Below, piece after piece: positions 22,387 through 33,475 of a stretch of 64,000 nucleotides of DNA. The position numbers and the translations under genes are program-made. Under the pieces are notes generated by a model. The model was not told the origin of the DNA. It searched no databases and saw nothing but the letters and a program-made list of their open reading frames with translations. Source of the DNA: Plazaster borealis (lineage: Eukaryota; Echinodermata; Asteroidea; Forcipulatida; Labidiasteridae). The number at the start of each line of letters is the position of its first letter. Within the stretch, counting starts at the first letter, position 1. The stretch covers positions 3,534,001-3,598,000 of the forward strand of contig CM037467.1 of assembly GCA_021014325.1 (NCBI GenBank), read 5' to 3'.

Positions 22387-22404
22387 CACACACACACACA
22401 CACA
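22387..22404. repeat. (CA)9 microsatellite
   Basis: Nine CA dinucleotides in a row. The two overlapping open frames through it are not supported as genes. Confidence 0.95.
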
Positions 22405-24089
22405 AAGAACATCAGGCGTACGACTTTCAAGAAGACTGCTGCTCTGCCGGGCCGTGTAAAGCCATACTCCAAAATCAATGTGGGCTGTGAATTTAATGGG
22501 ACGTTTTCAGAGGCAAAGAATGGCTAAGACTGTCAGAGCTTGTGGTTCGATAGAGACACCATCAGAAAGAGTAGTAGAGTAAAATTTAGAACCATGGAGG
22601 CATCTGGTAGAGTTAAAGGTGGTGAACCGTTCAGATGGAATTCTTTGAATGCGGAAGTTGTTTTTTTTTCTTTTACGGGATGGGAGCTTGGGAGGGACAC
22701 ACTCTCCAAGCACCCCAAAATAAAATTTATAAATGTCAACGAGTAAAAAATGTAAAATTATAATAATACGGGAGCGAGGAGAAACATGTCCCATTTGATT
22801 TCCCATTTTATGTTTTTCTCCTTTTGTCTTCTAGTAAATTTATATTTAGGAATTGGAGGAAAATACCCACAATGGAAGCCCCTGTTCTTTCAACGAAACC
22901 TGGCGGCAAAAACTTGTACAATCTATTATTGGAAAAGCATTCACAAAAGCTGTATCCTGTTGTGTTGAAATCATATCTAATAACTGAGCATCTATTATAA
23001 TGTATCCTCCATAAATCTCCAATTAAAAACCAATTATTACACTGAAGTTGTGTAGTTTCTCTCAGATAAATGGCATCAATGATTTGGTATCACATTGAAA
23101 CTTAATGCAATATCGAAATCCAACTCGCTGGCAAAAAATTAAAGTTCGATATTAAATCTGCAGAGAATATTTTTAGAATTGTAATTCAATCAGCTCGTAA
23201 TGGTCCAAAATTCAATACAAACAATATACTCCGGTATTCTAGATAATAAAAACTAACTTCGTGTCAACTTGGAGAATCAAATTTTGGTGAGAAATGCAAC
23301 TTTGTTATCAGAAACAAGGAGGAAAATACCTAGCACACCAAAATTAGCACAGTGTTTTCAGAAGAAGAAAAAAGGAGAGGAAATCGGCTGATCACCTGTC
23401 AAAAATACAAAATCAAATTTTTCAAAGATGCACGGCAATGAGATAAAACTTTCCCACACATGGGGTGTCTATAGCTGCTCTTAAAGTTCATGTAACATGT
23501 AAAAAAATGTTTAAACTCAAAAAGCAAATGCAAAAAAGTGCATTGGGAACCTGAAAATGAACTTAAAACTAAAAAAACTTGAAATTTGAAATGTTTGACA
23601 TTTGATACGGGCATTACTCATGTAACTTAGTTTTGAATAATGTTACAACCTTTGAATATTTTCAATCAGGCTTCATTTAATTACATGGTAATTGTGGAAT
23701 TACAAATTCTGGATCCATCTCTTCAAGATGTTGGAAAGGAAACCTGATATTGGCTGTTCTCACTGTCTCTTGGACTCTGGTAGGATCTCTGATGATATTA
23801 ATCACCAAACACACCTGACTTACTTGAGTTTCAGATCAGGATTAACGAGTGGGAAGCTGAGAAGACTTTCATGGGGACTAACGGGTCTGCAAATTTCACT
23901 CCAGAAGGGGGAAAGGTCATTTTCCTGAGGGAGCTCCATTGAAAAACTGGGAAGTCTGTTGGGGCATTTTGTAAAGGGCAAAAAGGCCAAGACCAGGGCA
24001 ACTGAGGACGGAGGAAATGGTATCTGTAGTTTTGGTGAAATTCCTTGCCTGGATCATGCCTGGAAAAACTATCCTAACTTCGTCTGTCA
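22405..24089. other. AT-rich DNA, no gene recognised
   Basis: 22980-23400 is especially AT-rich and non-repetitive within the window. Frames at 23692-23928 and 23959-24141 have no domain-like content. Confidence 0.4.
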
Positions 24090-24850
24090 TTCTCCCCTCC
24101 AACTATCTGACCAGTCAATACCACCCACTGTGGGGTTTTAATGATAGCTAAACTATGCCAGCCTGCAGTATGATATCAAGTGGTGAATGCATCTACACAG
24201 TACACAGTCAACCCTCCTACTGTCTGACCAGTCAATACCACCCACTGTGGTTTTTGAATGATAGCTAAACTATGCTAGCCTGCAGTATGATATCAAGTGG
24301 TGAATGCATCTACACAGTACACAGTCAACCCTCCTACTGTCTGACCATTCAATACAACCCACTGTGGTTTTTTAATGATAGCTAAACTATGCTAGCCTGC
24401 AGTATGATATCAAGTGGTGAATGCATCTACACAGTACACAGTCAACCCTCCTACTCTCTGACCATTCAATACAACCCACTGTGGTTTTTGAATGATAGCT
24501 AAACTATGCTAGCCTGCAGTATGATATCAAGTGGTGAATGCATCCACACGGTACACAGTCAACCCTCCTACTGTCTGACCATTCAATACAACCCACTGTG
24601 GTTTTTTAATGATAGCTAAACCATGCAAGCCTACAGTATTATATAATGTGGTAAATGCATCTCCACAGTACACAATTAACCCTCCTACTCTTCGACCATT
24701 CAATACAATCAACTGTTGTTTTGTACGATAGCTTAACTACGCCAGTCTGTAATATGATATCATTTGGTGAATGCAGCTACATAATACACACATACACAGT
24801 TTGTTCTGTGCACAGTTGAGCCACCATACACAAACCATGCAGTAGAATCA
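24090..24850 (-). mobile_element. Composite element with six tandem 117-bp units
   Basis: CTGACCA (or TCGACCA) followed by the same unit starts at about 24107, 24224, 24341, 24458, 24575 and 24692, exactly 117 bp apart. Each unit carries AGCTAAACTATGC.AGCCTGCAGTATGATATCA.GTGGTGAATGCATC. The first four are nearly identical and the last two progressively diverge towards the head block CTGTGCACAGTTGAGCCACCATACACAAACCATGCAGTAG at 24797-24846. Read on the minus strand this is the same head plus unit order as at 9050 and 29550. Confidence 0.92.
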
Positions 24851-25664
24851 TTGGTCCACTTGCTAGAAACAGTTACATAGAAAAGGAGGGCTTCCGTCGA
24901 ATATAATGATCAAAAACACAAAATTGGTAAGCACAGAAAAGTTTTGCTTACCAAATTACTAAAATCTCAGGAAATTATAATTATTTTGTACTGGGTCCTT
25001 ACTGGAAATCTACTTAGCATAAAATAACTAACTCACTGCAAGATCTCAGAGGTACCATTTATGTGCTTTCGACTGTTACACTGATGAGGAAAACTTCTTC
25101 AATTCGCAGCATATTGCTAATAACAGCGCACTAAAAAATACAGACAGTTTTTCTTTGAGACGGCTAGGTGCCAAGCTGTAGACATGTAATTACAAACCCG
25201 CAGTTATTCTCACAAATTTTATTATACTGTGTGACTTGATGTGTTGCCATTACGGATCCAGTGACACAGAAGTTTTAAATGTGTCTTCTGCTTTCCCCTC
25301 TTTTCCTTCTTCTTCTTCTTCTTTTTCTTTTAACAAGTCAAAGCCTCGATGACGGTGTTGAATAAATTTATTGGGATGGAGCAAGAGTCTCAAACGTGTT
25401 TTTGTCACCCACTATTTCCCCCAAAGAATCAGGCGGTGATATAAAAAACCACTGATGGAAAAAGCTATCCAATATCTTTCGTTTATATGTTGTTTTGCCG
25501 AGGGATTAATGAACAATTTTTTTTATGATGATTGTTAATCTATTATTAGAACTTTATCTTTCAGAGGGTCAGACTGAGCACCATTAACACCTTCCACTTG
25601 AGGAATACATCTGTATATATCATTTACGAGGCTCGAGTGCGAAAAAAAAATTAGAACTTGTACT
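24851..25664. other. No gene; CTT microsatellite
   Basis: A pyrimidine tract with (CTT)n lies at about 25296-25331. No exon or element was recognised otherwise. Confidence 0.45.
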
Positions 25665-25856
25665 GGCCAAATTTCATAAAGCTGTTTAGCAGAACATTCT
25701 GCTCAGCAAATTTCTTTGCTGAGCAAGAAATGAGTGGGGTACCAGTTTCAGCAATGGTAATTGTATGGTATTTCGGCTGGTAACCTATTTTTCTTAAGCA
25801 AGAGTTTTCTGTGCTTAGCAAGTTTTTGTGCTTACATGCTTTATGAAATTGGGCCC
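25665..25856. mobile_element. Family A fold-back element
   Basis: The left GGCCAAATTTCATAAAGCTGTTTAGCAG is mirrored by CATGCTTTATGAAATTGGGCCC. The middle has AATGAGTGGGGTACCAGTTTCAGCAATGG and GGCTGGTAACC. The inner arms are imperfect, as in most copies. Confidence 0.88.
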
Positions 25857-26875
25857 TGATGATGAAATGGGTCACAAGCCAGCAATCACATTTGATTATC
25901 TGTATGTCAGTGGAAACAACATCATAAGATGTTTGGTATCATTCATTCGTTTTTTTTTTCAAATTGACAATTTTCCGACAAATGTTGAAACTAAACTGGC
26001 CCGGCATTATTCTCGACACGGATGTCCTTCCCGATTGTTAGTCAAAGTTGACACATTGAAGGACACACTGCACGCTGTGTTCCCGTGCAGTAAAGCGAGA
26101 CACTCGTCTACTTCCGTTCCAATTCCACCTTCAAACAACCAGTCAGCTTGATATTGGAGAAGCCCGTCTTCCCTAACGCACAGCGACTAATCCATCGCCA
26201 CAACAACTGTGGAACTGCTTTACATACGTAATTAGTTTAGTAATTACATTACGGTATGTCATCTGATTGGTATTGAAATGCAAGCTGTGTATGTGTGTCT
26301 GGAGAGCGGCGTTTGTTTCTTAAAGGTGGTGGTGTCTTGTCGTAGTGTAGCTATAAAAAAACAATCGAGCATTTTGGTAAGGATTTTACAGAGCACTAGT
26401 TGTTTTTAGAGGGAACTAAGGCCACACCAAGGGATGACAATAATGATGAACCAATACCCAAATACTGGCTGTATTTGTGTGCCTGGCCAATGAACTGAGC
26501 GAGGTGGTAACATTTCAAATTGATGCCTGAATCAAAATCTACACAGCCTGCAAACTGGCCAAAATGCAGCACTTGGGGGTCAGTGGCATCTTCATATGGG
26601 GAGAGGGAGGCAGGGGAGGCCAAGAATTCATTTGGGAGGATTGCACTGCCTTACCTAAACACTTATAAGCAGGAAATTCTGGAAATTACATTGGTCACAT
26701 GTTTCTTTTCCATGATTCAGGATTGGGTTCACAGACTGATTTGAATAAAAGAAGTATTATTTTGCCCCCTGGGATGTTATACGGTGCTCATTGATATTCA
26801 TAGTTTATTTTTCTTCAATCTTGGTTTTTTGTTGGTTTGTTTTTTGTGGGCTTTTTGTTTTGTTTTTGTTTGCAA
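25857..26875. other. No recognisable gene
   Basis: An open frame starting in the preceding repeat end (25828-26151) has no recognisable domain. The segment 26820-26870 is T/G-rich and leads into the minisatellite. Confidence 0.4.
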
Positions 26876-28907
26876 GGGCAAAATGACAACCCTGAATGCC
26901 ACAAAGTAGCAGAGAAAATGACAACCCTAAATGCCACAAAGGGCAGAGAAAGGGACAACCCTGAATGCCACAAAGTAACAGAGCAAAATGACAACCCTGA
27001 ATGCCACAAAGTAGCAGAGAAAATGACAACCCTAAATGCCACAAAGTAGCAGAGCAAAATGACAACCTTGAATGCCACAAAGTAACAGAGCACAATGAAA
27101 ACTCTGAATGCTACAAAGTAGCAGAGCAAAATGACAATCCTGAATACCACAAAGTAGCAGAGAAAATGACAACCCTAAATGCCACAAAGTAGCAGAGAAA
27201 ATGACAACCCTAAATGCCACAAAGTAGCAGAGAAAGGGACAACCCTGAATGCCACAAAGTAGCAGAGCAAAATGACAACCTTGAATGCCACAAAGTAGCA
27301 GAGAAAATGACAACCCTAAATGCCACAAAGTAGCAGAGAAAGGGACAACCCTGAATGCCACAAAGTAACAGAGCAAAATGACAACCCTGAATGCCACAAA
27401 GTAGCAGAGAAAATGACAACCCTAAATGCCACAAAGTAGCAGAGAAAGGGACAACCCTGAATGCCACAAAGTAACAGAGCACAATGACAACCTTGAATGC
27501 CACAAAGTAACAGAGCAAAATGGCAACCCTGAATGCCACAAAGTAGCAGAGCAAAATGACAACCTTGAATGCCACAAAGTAGCAGAGCAAAATGACATCC
27601 CTGAATGCCACAAAGTAACAGAGCACAATGACAACCTTGAATGCCACAAAGTAGCACAGCAAAATGACAACCTTGAATGCCACAAAGTAGCAGAGAAAAA
27701 TGACAACCCAGAATGCCACAAAGTAGCACAGCAAAATGACAACCCTGAATACCATAAAGTAGCAGCGAAAACGACAACTCTGAATGCTACAAAGTAGCAG
27801 AGCAAAATGACAACCTTGAATGCCACAAAGTTGCAAAGAAAATGACAACCCTGAATGCCACAAAGTATCAGAGTAAAATGAAAACCCTGAATGCCACAAA
27901 GTAGCAAAGCGAAATGACAACCTTGAATACCACAAAGTAACAGGGCAAAATGACAACCTTGAATACCACAAAGTAACAGAGCAAAAGGACAACCTTGAAT
28001 GCCACAAAGTAACAGAGCAAAATGACAACCCTGAATACCACATAGTAGCAGAGCAAAATGACAAACCTGAATGCCACAAAGTAGCAGAGAAAATGACAAC
28101 CTTGAATACCACAAAGTAGCAGAGAAAATGACAACCCTGAATGCTACAAAGTAGCAGAGCAAAATGACAACCTTGAATGCCACAAAGTAGCAGAGCAAAA
28201 TGAAAACCCTGAATGCCACAAAGTAACAGAGCACAATGACAACCTTGAATGCCACAAAGTAGCACAGCAAAATGACAACCTTGAATGCCACAAAGTAACA
28301 GAGCACAATGACAACCCTGAATACCATAAAGTAGCAGCGAAAACGACAACTCTGAATGCTACAAAGTAGCAGAGCAAAATGACAACCTTGAATGCCACAA
28401 AGTTGCAAAGAAAATGACAACCCTGAATGCCACAAAGTATCAGAGTAAAATGAAAACCCTGAATGCCACAAAGTAGCAAAGCGAAATGACAACCTTGAAT
28501 ACCACAAAGTAACAGGGCAAAATGACAACCTTGAATACCACAAAGTAACAGAGCAAAAGGACAACCTTGAATGCCACAAAGTAACAGAGCAAAATGACAA
28601 CCCTGAATACCACATAGTAGCAGAGCAAAATGACAAACCTGAATGCCACAAAGTAGCAGAGAAAATGACAACCTTGAATACCACAAAGTAGCAGAGAAAA
28701 TGACAACCCTGAATGCTACAAAGTAGCAGAGCAAAATGACAACCCTGAATACCACAAAGTAGCAGAGCAAAATGACAACCTTGAATGCCACAAAGTAATA
28801 GAGCAAAATGAAAACCCTGAATGCCACAAAGTAGCTGAGCAAAATGACAATGCTGAATGCCACAAAGTAGCACAGCAAAATGACAACCTCGAATGCCACA
28901 AAGTAGT
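26876..28907. repeat. 2-kb minisatellite of ~56 units of 36 bp, with higher-order duplication
   Basis: The unit is AAAATGACAACCCTGAATGC followed by CACAAAGTAGCAGAGC, 36 bp, with units of 34-36 bp. Variants include CCTTGAATGCC, CCCTAAATGCC, GTAACAGAGCAC and AGAAAGGGAC. A block at 27737-28172 recurs at 28309-28744, offset 572 bp, and appears identical. Because 36 is a multiple of three and the minus strand lacks stops in all three unit frames, long minus-strand frames up to 507 codons arise, with repeats such as CSATLWHSGLSF. These frames shift between repeat registers at indels and have no non-repeat protein sequence, so I treat them as non-coding. Confidence 0.93.
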
Positions 28908-29549
28908 CGTAATATGCGGCTTTTACGAGCATGAAACAACTTCATGCCTCTTGCCTAAACACTTGCCTAAAAACTTGAGGATTCGTGACAAAAACTCCTA
29001 ACCGACACCGCGCCAAACCGTTAAGGGTTCCTTTACAGTTTCACCTTCATGTAGCCACCGGGCCTCAAACCAAATCATCTGCCACATCTGTGAATATGGA
29101 TGCGGGTTATGACGTTTGTCACTGATGGACATCAATGATTACGATGCATTTATGTAACACTCCACAACAGGAGAATGTAGACGCTAGCGCCTGCAGCTTG
29201 ACGGCGTGACAAAATCGACGCTGCACTCACAGACGGGAAAAAAAATGATTAAAGGAACTGACAGAGGTTTCCGACTGAATTAAGAAAGTGGAAGATTGAT
29301 ACCATCATCAGAAAGTTTTAATTAAAAGATGACACTTGGTTTTGAATGAATTACCAACGCTGATGTATAAGAGCAAATGTTGTATTTGTTTTGAACCTTT
29401 CTGAATTTGTTTTCAAATTTGTCATTAAAACTCAACACACAAACCAACATCTGTGGAGCAACACGATTCAAACAGTATTCATCGTTATGTCGTAATTTCT
29501 GTTTAACCCACTTAGTTATGGTAACAATTTCCAGCGAGGAGACCAATCA
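28908..29549. other. No recognisable gene
   Basis: 28960-29240 is less AT-rich and non-repetitive. No exon could be supported. Confidence 0.4.
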
Positions 29550-29832
29550 TTTGAAACCATTCGACTGCATGGATTGTGTAGGGTGGCACAACTATGCACA
29601 GAACTAACTATGTATGTGTGTACTGTGTCTATGCATTCACCACATGATATTATATTGCAGGCTGGCTTAGTTTATGAATCATTCAAAACTGCATTCAATG
29701 ATATTAAATGCTCACACAGTAAGAGGGTTGACTGTGTATTGACTGTGTACTTGTTCATTTTGATGCATTCACCACATGATATCATACTGCAAGCTAGCAT
29801 AGTGTATCTATCCTTCAATACCACGTGGTTAT
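29550..29832 (+). mobile_element. Composite 117-bp repeat element, about two units
   Basis: Head TTTGAAACCATTCGACTGCATGGATTGTGTAGGGTGGCACAACTATGCACAGAAC, then TATGCATTCACCACATGATATTATATTGCAGGCTGGCTTAG, ACACAGTAAGAGGGTTGACTGTG and a second unit ATGCATTCACCACATGATATCATACTGCAAGCTAGCATAG. It has the same order and orientation as 9050-9365. Confidence 0.85.
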
Positions 29833-30052
29833 AAGAGATTCAAAGAGTTCTCTTTGCATCTTGAGGTAATTTAAAATAATTATGAGTGCATATCCAGATA
29901 ACCTGAATGAGATTAAATAAAACCTAATTTAATCACGTGAAATTATTACGGTATCGACAGTTTAATCAGCAGACAGAGCAGGGTCAAGTTTCATCATATC
30001 ACACAACGCCAAAATTTGCTTAGCGCAAGGAAAGTCTACAATACTAGAACTG

Positions 30053-30424
30053 GGTCCAATTTCATAGAGCTGCTTTAGCAAAAAATACTGCTTGACATTT
30101 TCTGCTAAGCGAAAACAAGCAGGATACCAGTCAGAGATGGTATATATTATGACATGGCATTTTTGTTAGTCTCCTTGTTCCGGTAAGAATAATTGTTTCA
30201 TATATTCAGTTTACGGTAACACCATGTGTATATATTTACTTTGCTGTGTAGATTTTGTTCTTTGAGAACTTGTCTTGCTATTAAATAAGTGTTTTGTGCT
30301 TTTGAAATTGGGCACCGGTGACCAGCCTAAAAGCCATGTAATGTGTACTGAGTGTCACTGGTACTCTGCTGATTTCAGCTAAGCAAATAAGTTTGATTAA
30401 GCAGCTCAATGAAACTAGGCCCAG
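30053..30424. mobile_element. Family A fold-back element plus an adjoining half copy
   Basis: GGGTCCAATTTCATAGAGCTGCTTTAGC and GCAGGATACCAGTCAGAGATGG open the first copy, which ends at TTTTGAAATTGGGCAC (about 30315) after an unrelated AT-rich insertion. A second right half (CACTGGTACTCTGCTGATTTCAGCTAAGC ... TAAGCAGCTCAATGAAACTAGGCCC) follows directly. Confidence 0.75.
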
Positions 30425-30562
30425 TCTTGGGCTTAAAGGTTATAATGTTATCTTCTGTAAGCTAACAATCAAACATGCTATTAATGATAACGAGATATGC
30501 ATAGAGACAAACCTTGTTTTAACTCATTCCATCGTGATCCTTTTACACCAAGCAGATATTTA

Positions 30563-30677
30563 GGCCCTGTCTGAATTAAGCGACTTTGGCTACGGCTATG
30601 GCTGTTGGCAGCAAGACAACATTGGAGAATAGGACTTTCAGTGAGCCATAGCCACTGCTGAAGCCAGTAATTCGGCC
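30563..30677. mobile_element. 115-bp MITE with TTA target duplication
   Basis: TTA (30560-30562) precedes GGCCCTGTCTGAATTAAGCGAC. TACTGGCTTCAGC-type inverted sequence ends in GTAATTCGGCC, followed by TTA (30678-30680). The inner arms GGCTACGGCTATGGC / GAGCCATAGCCAC also pair. The 3-bp TTA duplication is PIF/Harbinger-like. Confidence 0.72.
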
Positions 30678-30680
30678 TTA

Positions 30681-31064
30681 CAATTGATCAGCCAATTTGT
30701 CTGGTTCCAATGTCAATGGAGATGCTGATCACTTATGCCTTTCAGAATCTCCAAAATATTTCAATTTCATTTGAAAGTGCATAAGTACATGTACAGTATT
30801 TTTTAGGGAGGAAAACATATCAATGAGTATGTCCAAAACAGACATGCAACTTTGCGAAAACAAAAAGAGGAAATGGCCAAGCAAACCAAACTTTGTACAA
30901 TGTTTTTTGTCTTCTTTTTTCCCAGTTTTCTTTGGCACTGTTTTGGGTGTTTGTTTTTTAAGGAAATTTGGCTGATCAGCTGAAAAGTTGCATGCTAAAT
31001 CTACGGCTTTACATGGGATAAAATCCTAATAGTATTAGCCGATTATTACTAGGCACTTTTAAAC
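30681..31064. other. No recognisable gene
   Basis: Nothing beyond short chance frames. Confidence 0.4.
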
Positions 31065-31367
31065 ATTGTACCAAAGGGCCTTACACTATTACTACGCTTG
31101 TTCATTGGGTCTCTAAAACCATCTCAACCACTTTGGAGTATGCAGCACTGGCAGCCACATTGATGCACAGGTTACTTATCATTCACATCAGCAGTCTCTA
31201 CCCTCGCAGGTACCCATTTACTCTTGGATGATGAAAAGCAATTATAGCTATGTGTCTTGACCAACGACACGAATGTCACAACCAGGATTCGAACCCACAC
31301 TCTGATGACTCAGCCATCAGGTGTTGTGTTCGATGCTCCAGGCTACTCGGCCACGACTTTTGACACT
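31065..31367 (-). mobile_element. tRNA-derived SINE, minus copy
   Basis: On the minus strand: AGTCGTGGCCGAGTAGCCTGGAGC head, GTGTGGGTTCGAATCCTGGTTGTGACATTCGTGTC B-box region, then a body with GGGTACCTGCGAGGG and CCAAAGTGGTTGAGATGGTTTTAGAGACCC that differs from the other copies. It is a subfamily sharing the head but not the tail. Confidence 0.75.
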
Positions 31368-32177
31368 GCTTTTGACATGGTCAGTAAAAATGGTGGAACG
31401 GGAACTTAACCCGCAGCTGATGACAGAACTGAAGAGCTAGAGCATACTGAATGAATACATCATCGGGACTATACATACATGAACTAGCATCTCCACATCT
31501 TCCCGTATGTTTCTGCAATCAGGAACAAAAATCTTTGGTTGAAGACCCGATTTCCTCCAGAATGTTGCCCACATCCTGTGAACATGTTAACGAACATTAA
31601 ATAGGGGAAAGATGGGGTTTTCCCAATTACAGTTCTTCCTGGATGACACTTGGGGATAGTCTACAGCATCCCCCCCCTTAATTTAATATTATCACAACAG
31701 GACAATGTCCCACGGGACAGTTTGAGGCCTGATAATGAAACTTGGATGAAGAAAATGACTCTCGCTCGTGGAGACCTCCTCAACAAGACAACATCTGCTG
31801 AGGAACATTGATTCCCCATTCATAGAGAGGACAATGATCGCTTAAGCTTAATAGGATATTGGCACAGTGAGGTTGATCAGAGGGTAGGGGCTTATTGCAT
31901 GTTGATGACAATAATGGGGCATCGTCAACTCAAAAGTCCTTGTACAAAGTGATATTCCTCGGATATTCATAAGGCTTCTGATCGTTTTGTGGCAACGATA
32001 CATCATGCCATCCTTTATAATTGACCTATCAATACATAACATGAAGGCATGCAACTGAAGAATGTCCAAAAAAAGAGGAAATTGCCATGCAAAGCGAGAT
32101 CTTACACTGTGTTTTTAACGTTTCAATGGCAAGCTGAGAAACCAAACATCAGGAAATCAGCTGATCAGTTGCATGCC
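31368..32177. other. No recognisable gene
   Basis: Contains a C7 run near 31671-31677. No element or exon was recognised. Confidence 0.4.
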
Positions 32178-32329
32178 AGGGCTTGATTTCACAAAGCACT
32201 AAGATTCATCTTAAGATGAGTTGTCAGTATTACCATAGTGATTTGTATTGTGACATCACACTTTGCTTAGCAGTTAAGATTGATTCGCACTTAAGAACAA
32301 TCTTAACTCTTTATGAAAATCAGACCCTG
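32178..32329. mobile_element. Family C MITE
   Basis: AGGGCTTGATTTCACAAAGCACTAAGATTCATCTTAAGATGAGTTGTC at the left and AATCTTAACTCTTTATGAAAATCAGACCCT at the right. The core ATTGTGACATCACACTTTGC is inverted relative to 7201. Confidence 0.85.
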
Positions 32330-33161
32330 GACTTGCCAACAAATCCCTAACACTTGTTTTTAATAGCTGGCATAGTTTTTTCTGATTTACTTCAAGGAAA
32401 TCCTTTTAAAAAATGTACCAACAAAAACTTCCTTTAAGTTGGCAATGGTTAAAATATATCAGGAAACCCTTTAGTTATTAAGTATATTTTGTATACGATT
32501 GTGTTTAGGATTTACTAGCAAAGCAAATGCAACATATCATAAAATTGTTTGTTTATCCCAGTATATAAAACGTCTGATGTTTTCTCAAACATCAAAACAC
32601 ATTTCACTTCACATCGTACATGTTATTTTTGCTTGTTATTACTGCCTCATGATAACTAGACCGCTTGAATGAATGTGCTCTTCCAAAAACCCAACGTCGT
32701 ACCATCCTTTTAATGTCACTGCCCACTGCGAGGATGATAGCGCACCGAAACATTGATGAAATCTTTCTGGCAGACCGGCCTTGTCAACATTCACTTCCCT
32801 TAAAAAAACACGCCCCAAAATGTGAAATCTTGTTGACCTAACCATGGCTGGCTCCGTCCTAGGGCTAAGGAATAACTGATGAGGGGAGTTGACCCACTTC
32901 TTATGACTACCCCCTTACTGTACCTCTGGGGTACATGACCAAGATATGCAAGGCGTGAAAGAAGTCCCCCCCCCCCTCGCTCAATAATCTACATGTACAG
33001 CATCAACAATTTCCCGCTCCATTAGATTGGAGATTGACTGTGATAAAAAGCAGGAAATACATGTTAATAATCTAAGGCCGAACTCAACAATGGAATAAGT
33101 CTATCCCAGACCATGACCCAGAATCATCAAGCTACTAAGACGAAAATATCTGTTTAGGCCA
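32330..33161. other. Unresolved; open frame on minus at 32639-32845
   Basis: The minus frame reads FHQCFGALSSSQWAVTLKG and KG.YDVGFLEEHIHSSGL. It looks compositionally protein-like but I do not recognise it, and it is only 68 codons. It may be a fragment of a dispersed repeat. A C10 run lies at about 32967-32976. Confidence 0.3.
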
Positions 33162-33475
33162 GGGCCCAAGTTCATCAAGCTGTTACGCCCAATAAGCACA
33201 GACAAAAACCTTGCTTACCAGAAACAGGTTACCAACCAAAACACCATGAAATGCACATTGTTTGTGACTGGTTCCCTGCTCATGTCTGCTTAGCAGACAA
33301 ATTTGCTAAGCACTATTTTCTGCTAAATAGCTTTATGAAATTGGAACCAGATGGTTCATTTGCTAAGCAAAAATTTGCAAGGAACTCATTAATAGAAAAC
33401 ACATGGCATTTCTGGCTGGTCACCTATATTTGATAAGCAAAACATTGTGGATTCAACTCCTATTGAAATTGGCTT
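33162..33475. mobile_element. Family A fold-back element with a second partial copy
   Basis: GGGCCCAAGTTCATCAAGCTGTTACGC ... ATAGCTTTATGAAATTGGAACC (33162-33349) with AACAGGTTACCAACCAAAACACCATGAAATG and GTGACTGGTTCCCTGCTCATG inside. The next 125 bp repeat TTGCTAAGCA, CATGGCATTTCTGGCTGGTCACC and end CTATTGAAATTGGC, a second decayed copy. Confidence 0.8.

Noticed and set aside
24090..24850. CRISPR-like or gene-family tandem array
   Set aside because: The 117-bp unit repeats in full with no unique spacers, has stops and no coding pattern, and occurs elsewhere with the same head block.
25828..26151. 107-codon plus-strand frame as a gene
   Set aside because: It starts inside a fold-back element terminus, has no recognisable domain and lacks any supporting context.
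26876..28907. CRISPR-like array
   Set aside because: Units are contiguous with no spacers, and the genome is eukaryotic.
27210..28945. Minus-strand open frames of 379 and 507 codons
   Set aside because: They consist only of the 36-bp repeat, whose period keeps frames open. They switch registers at indels and have no unique protein sequence or splice context.
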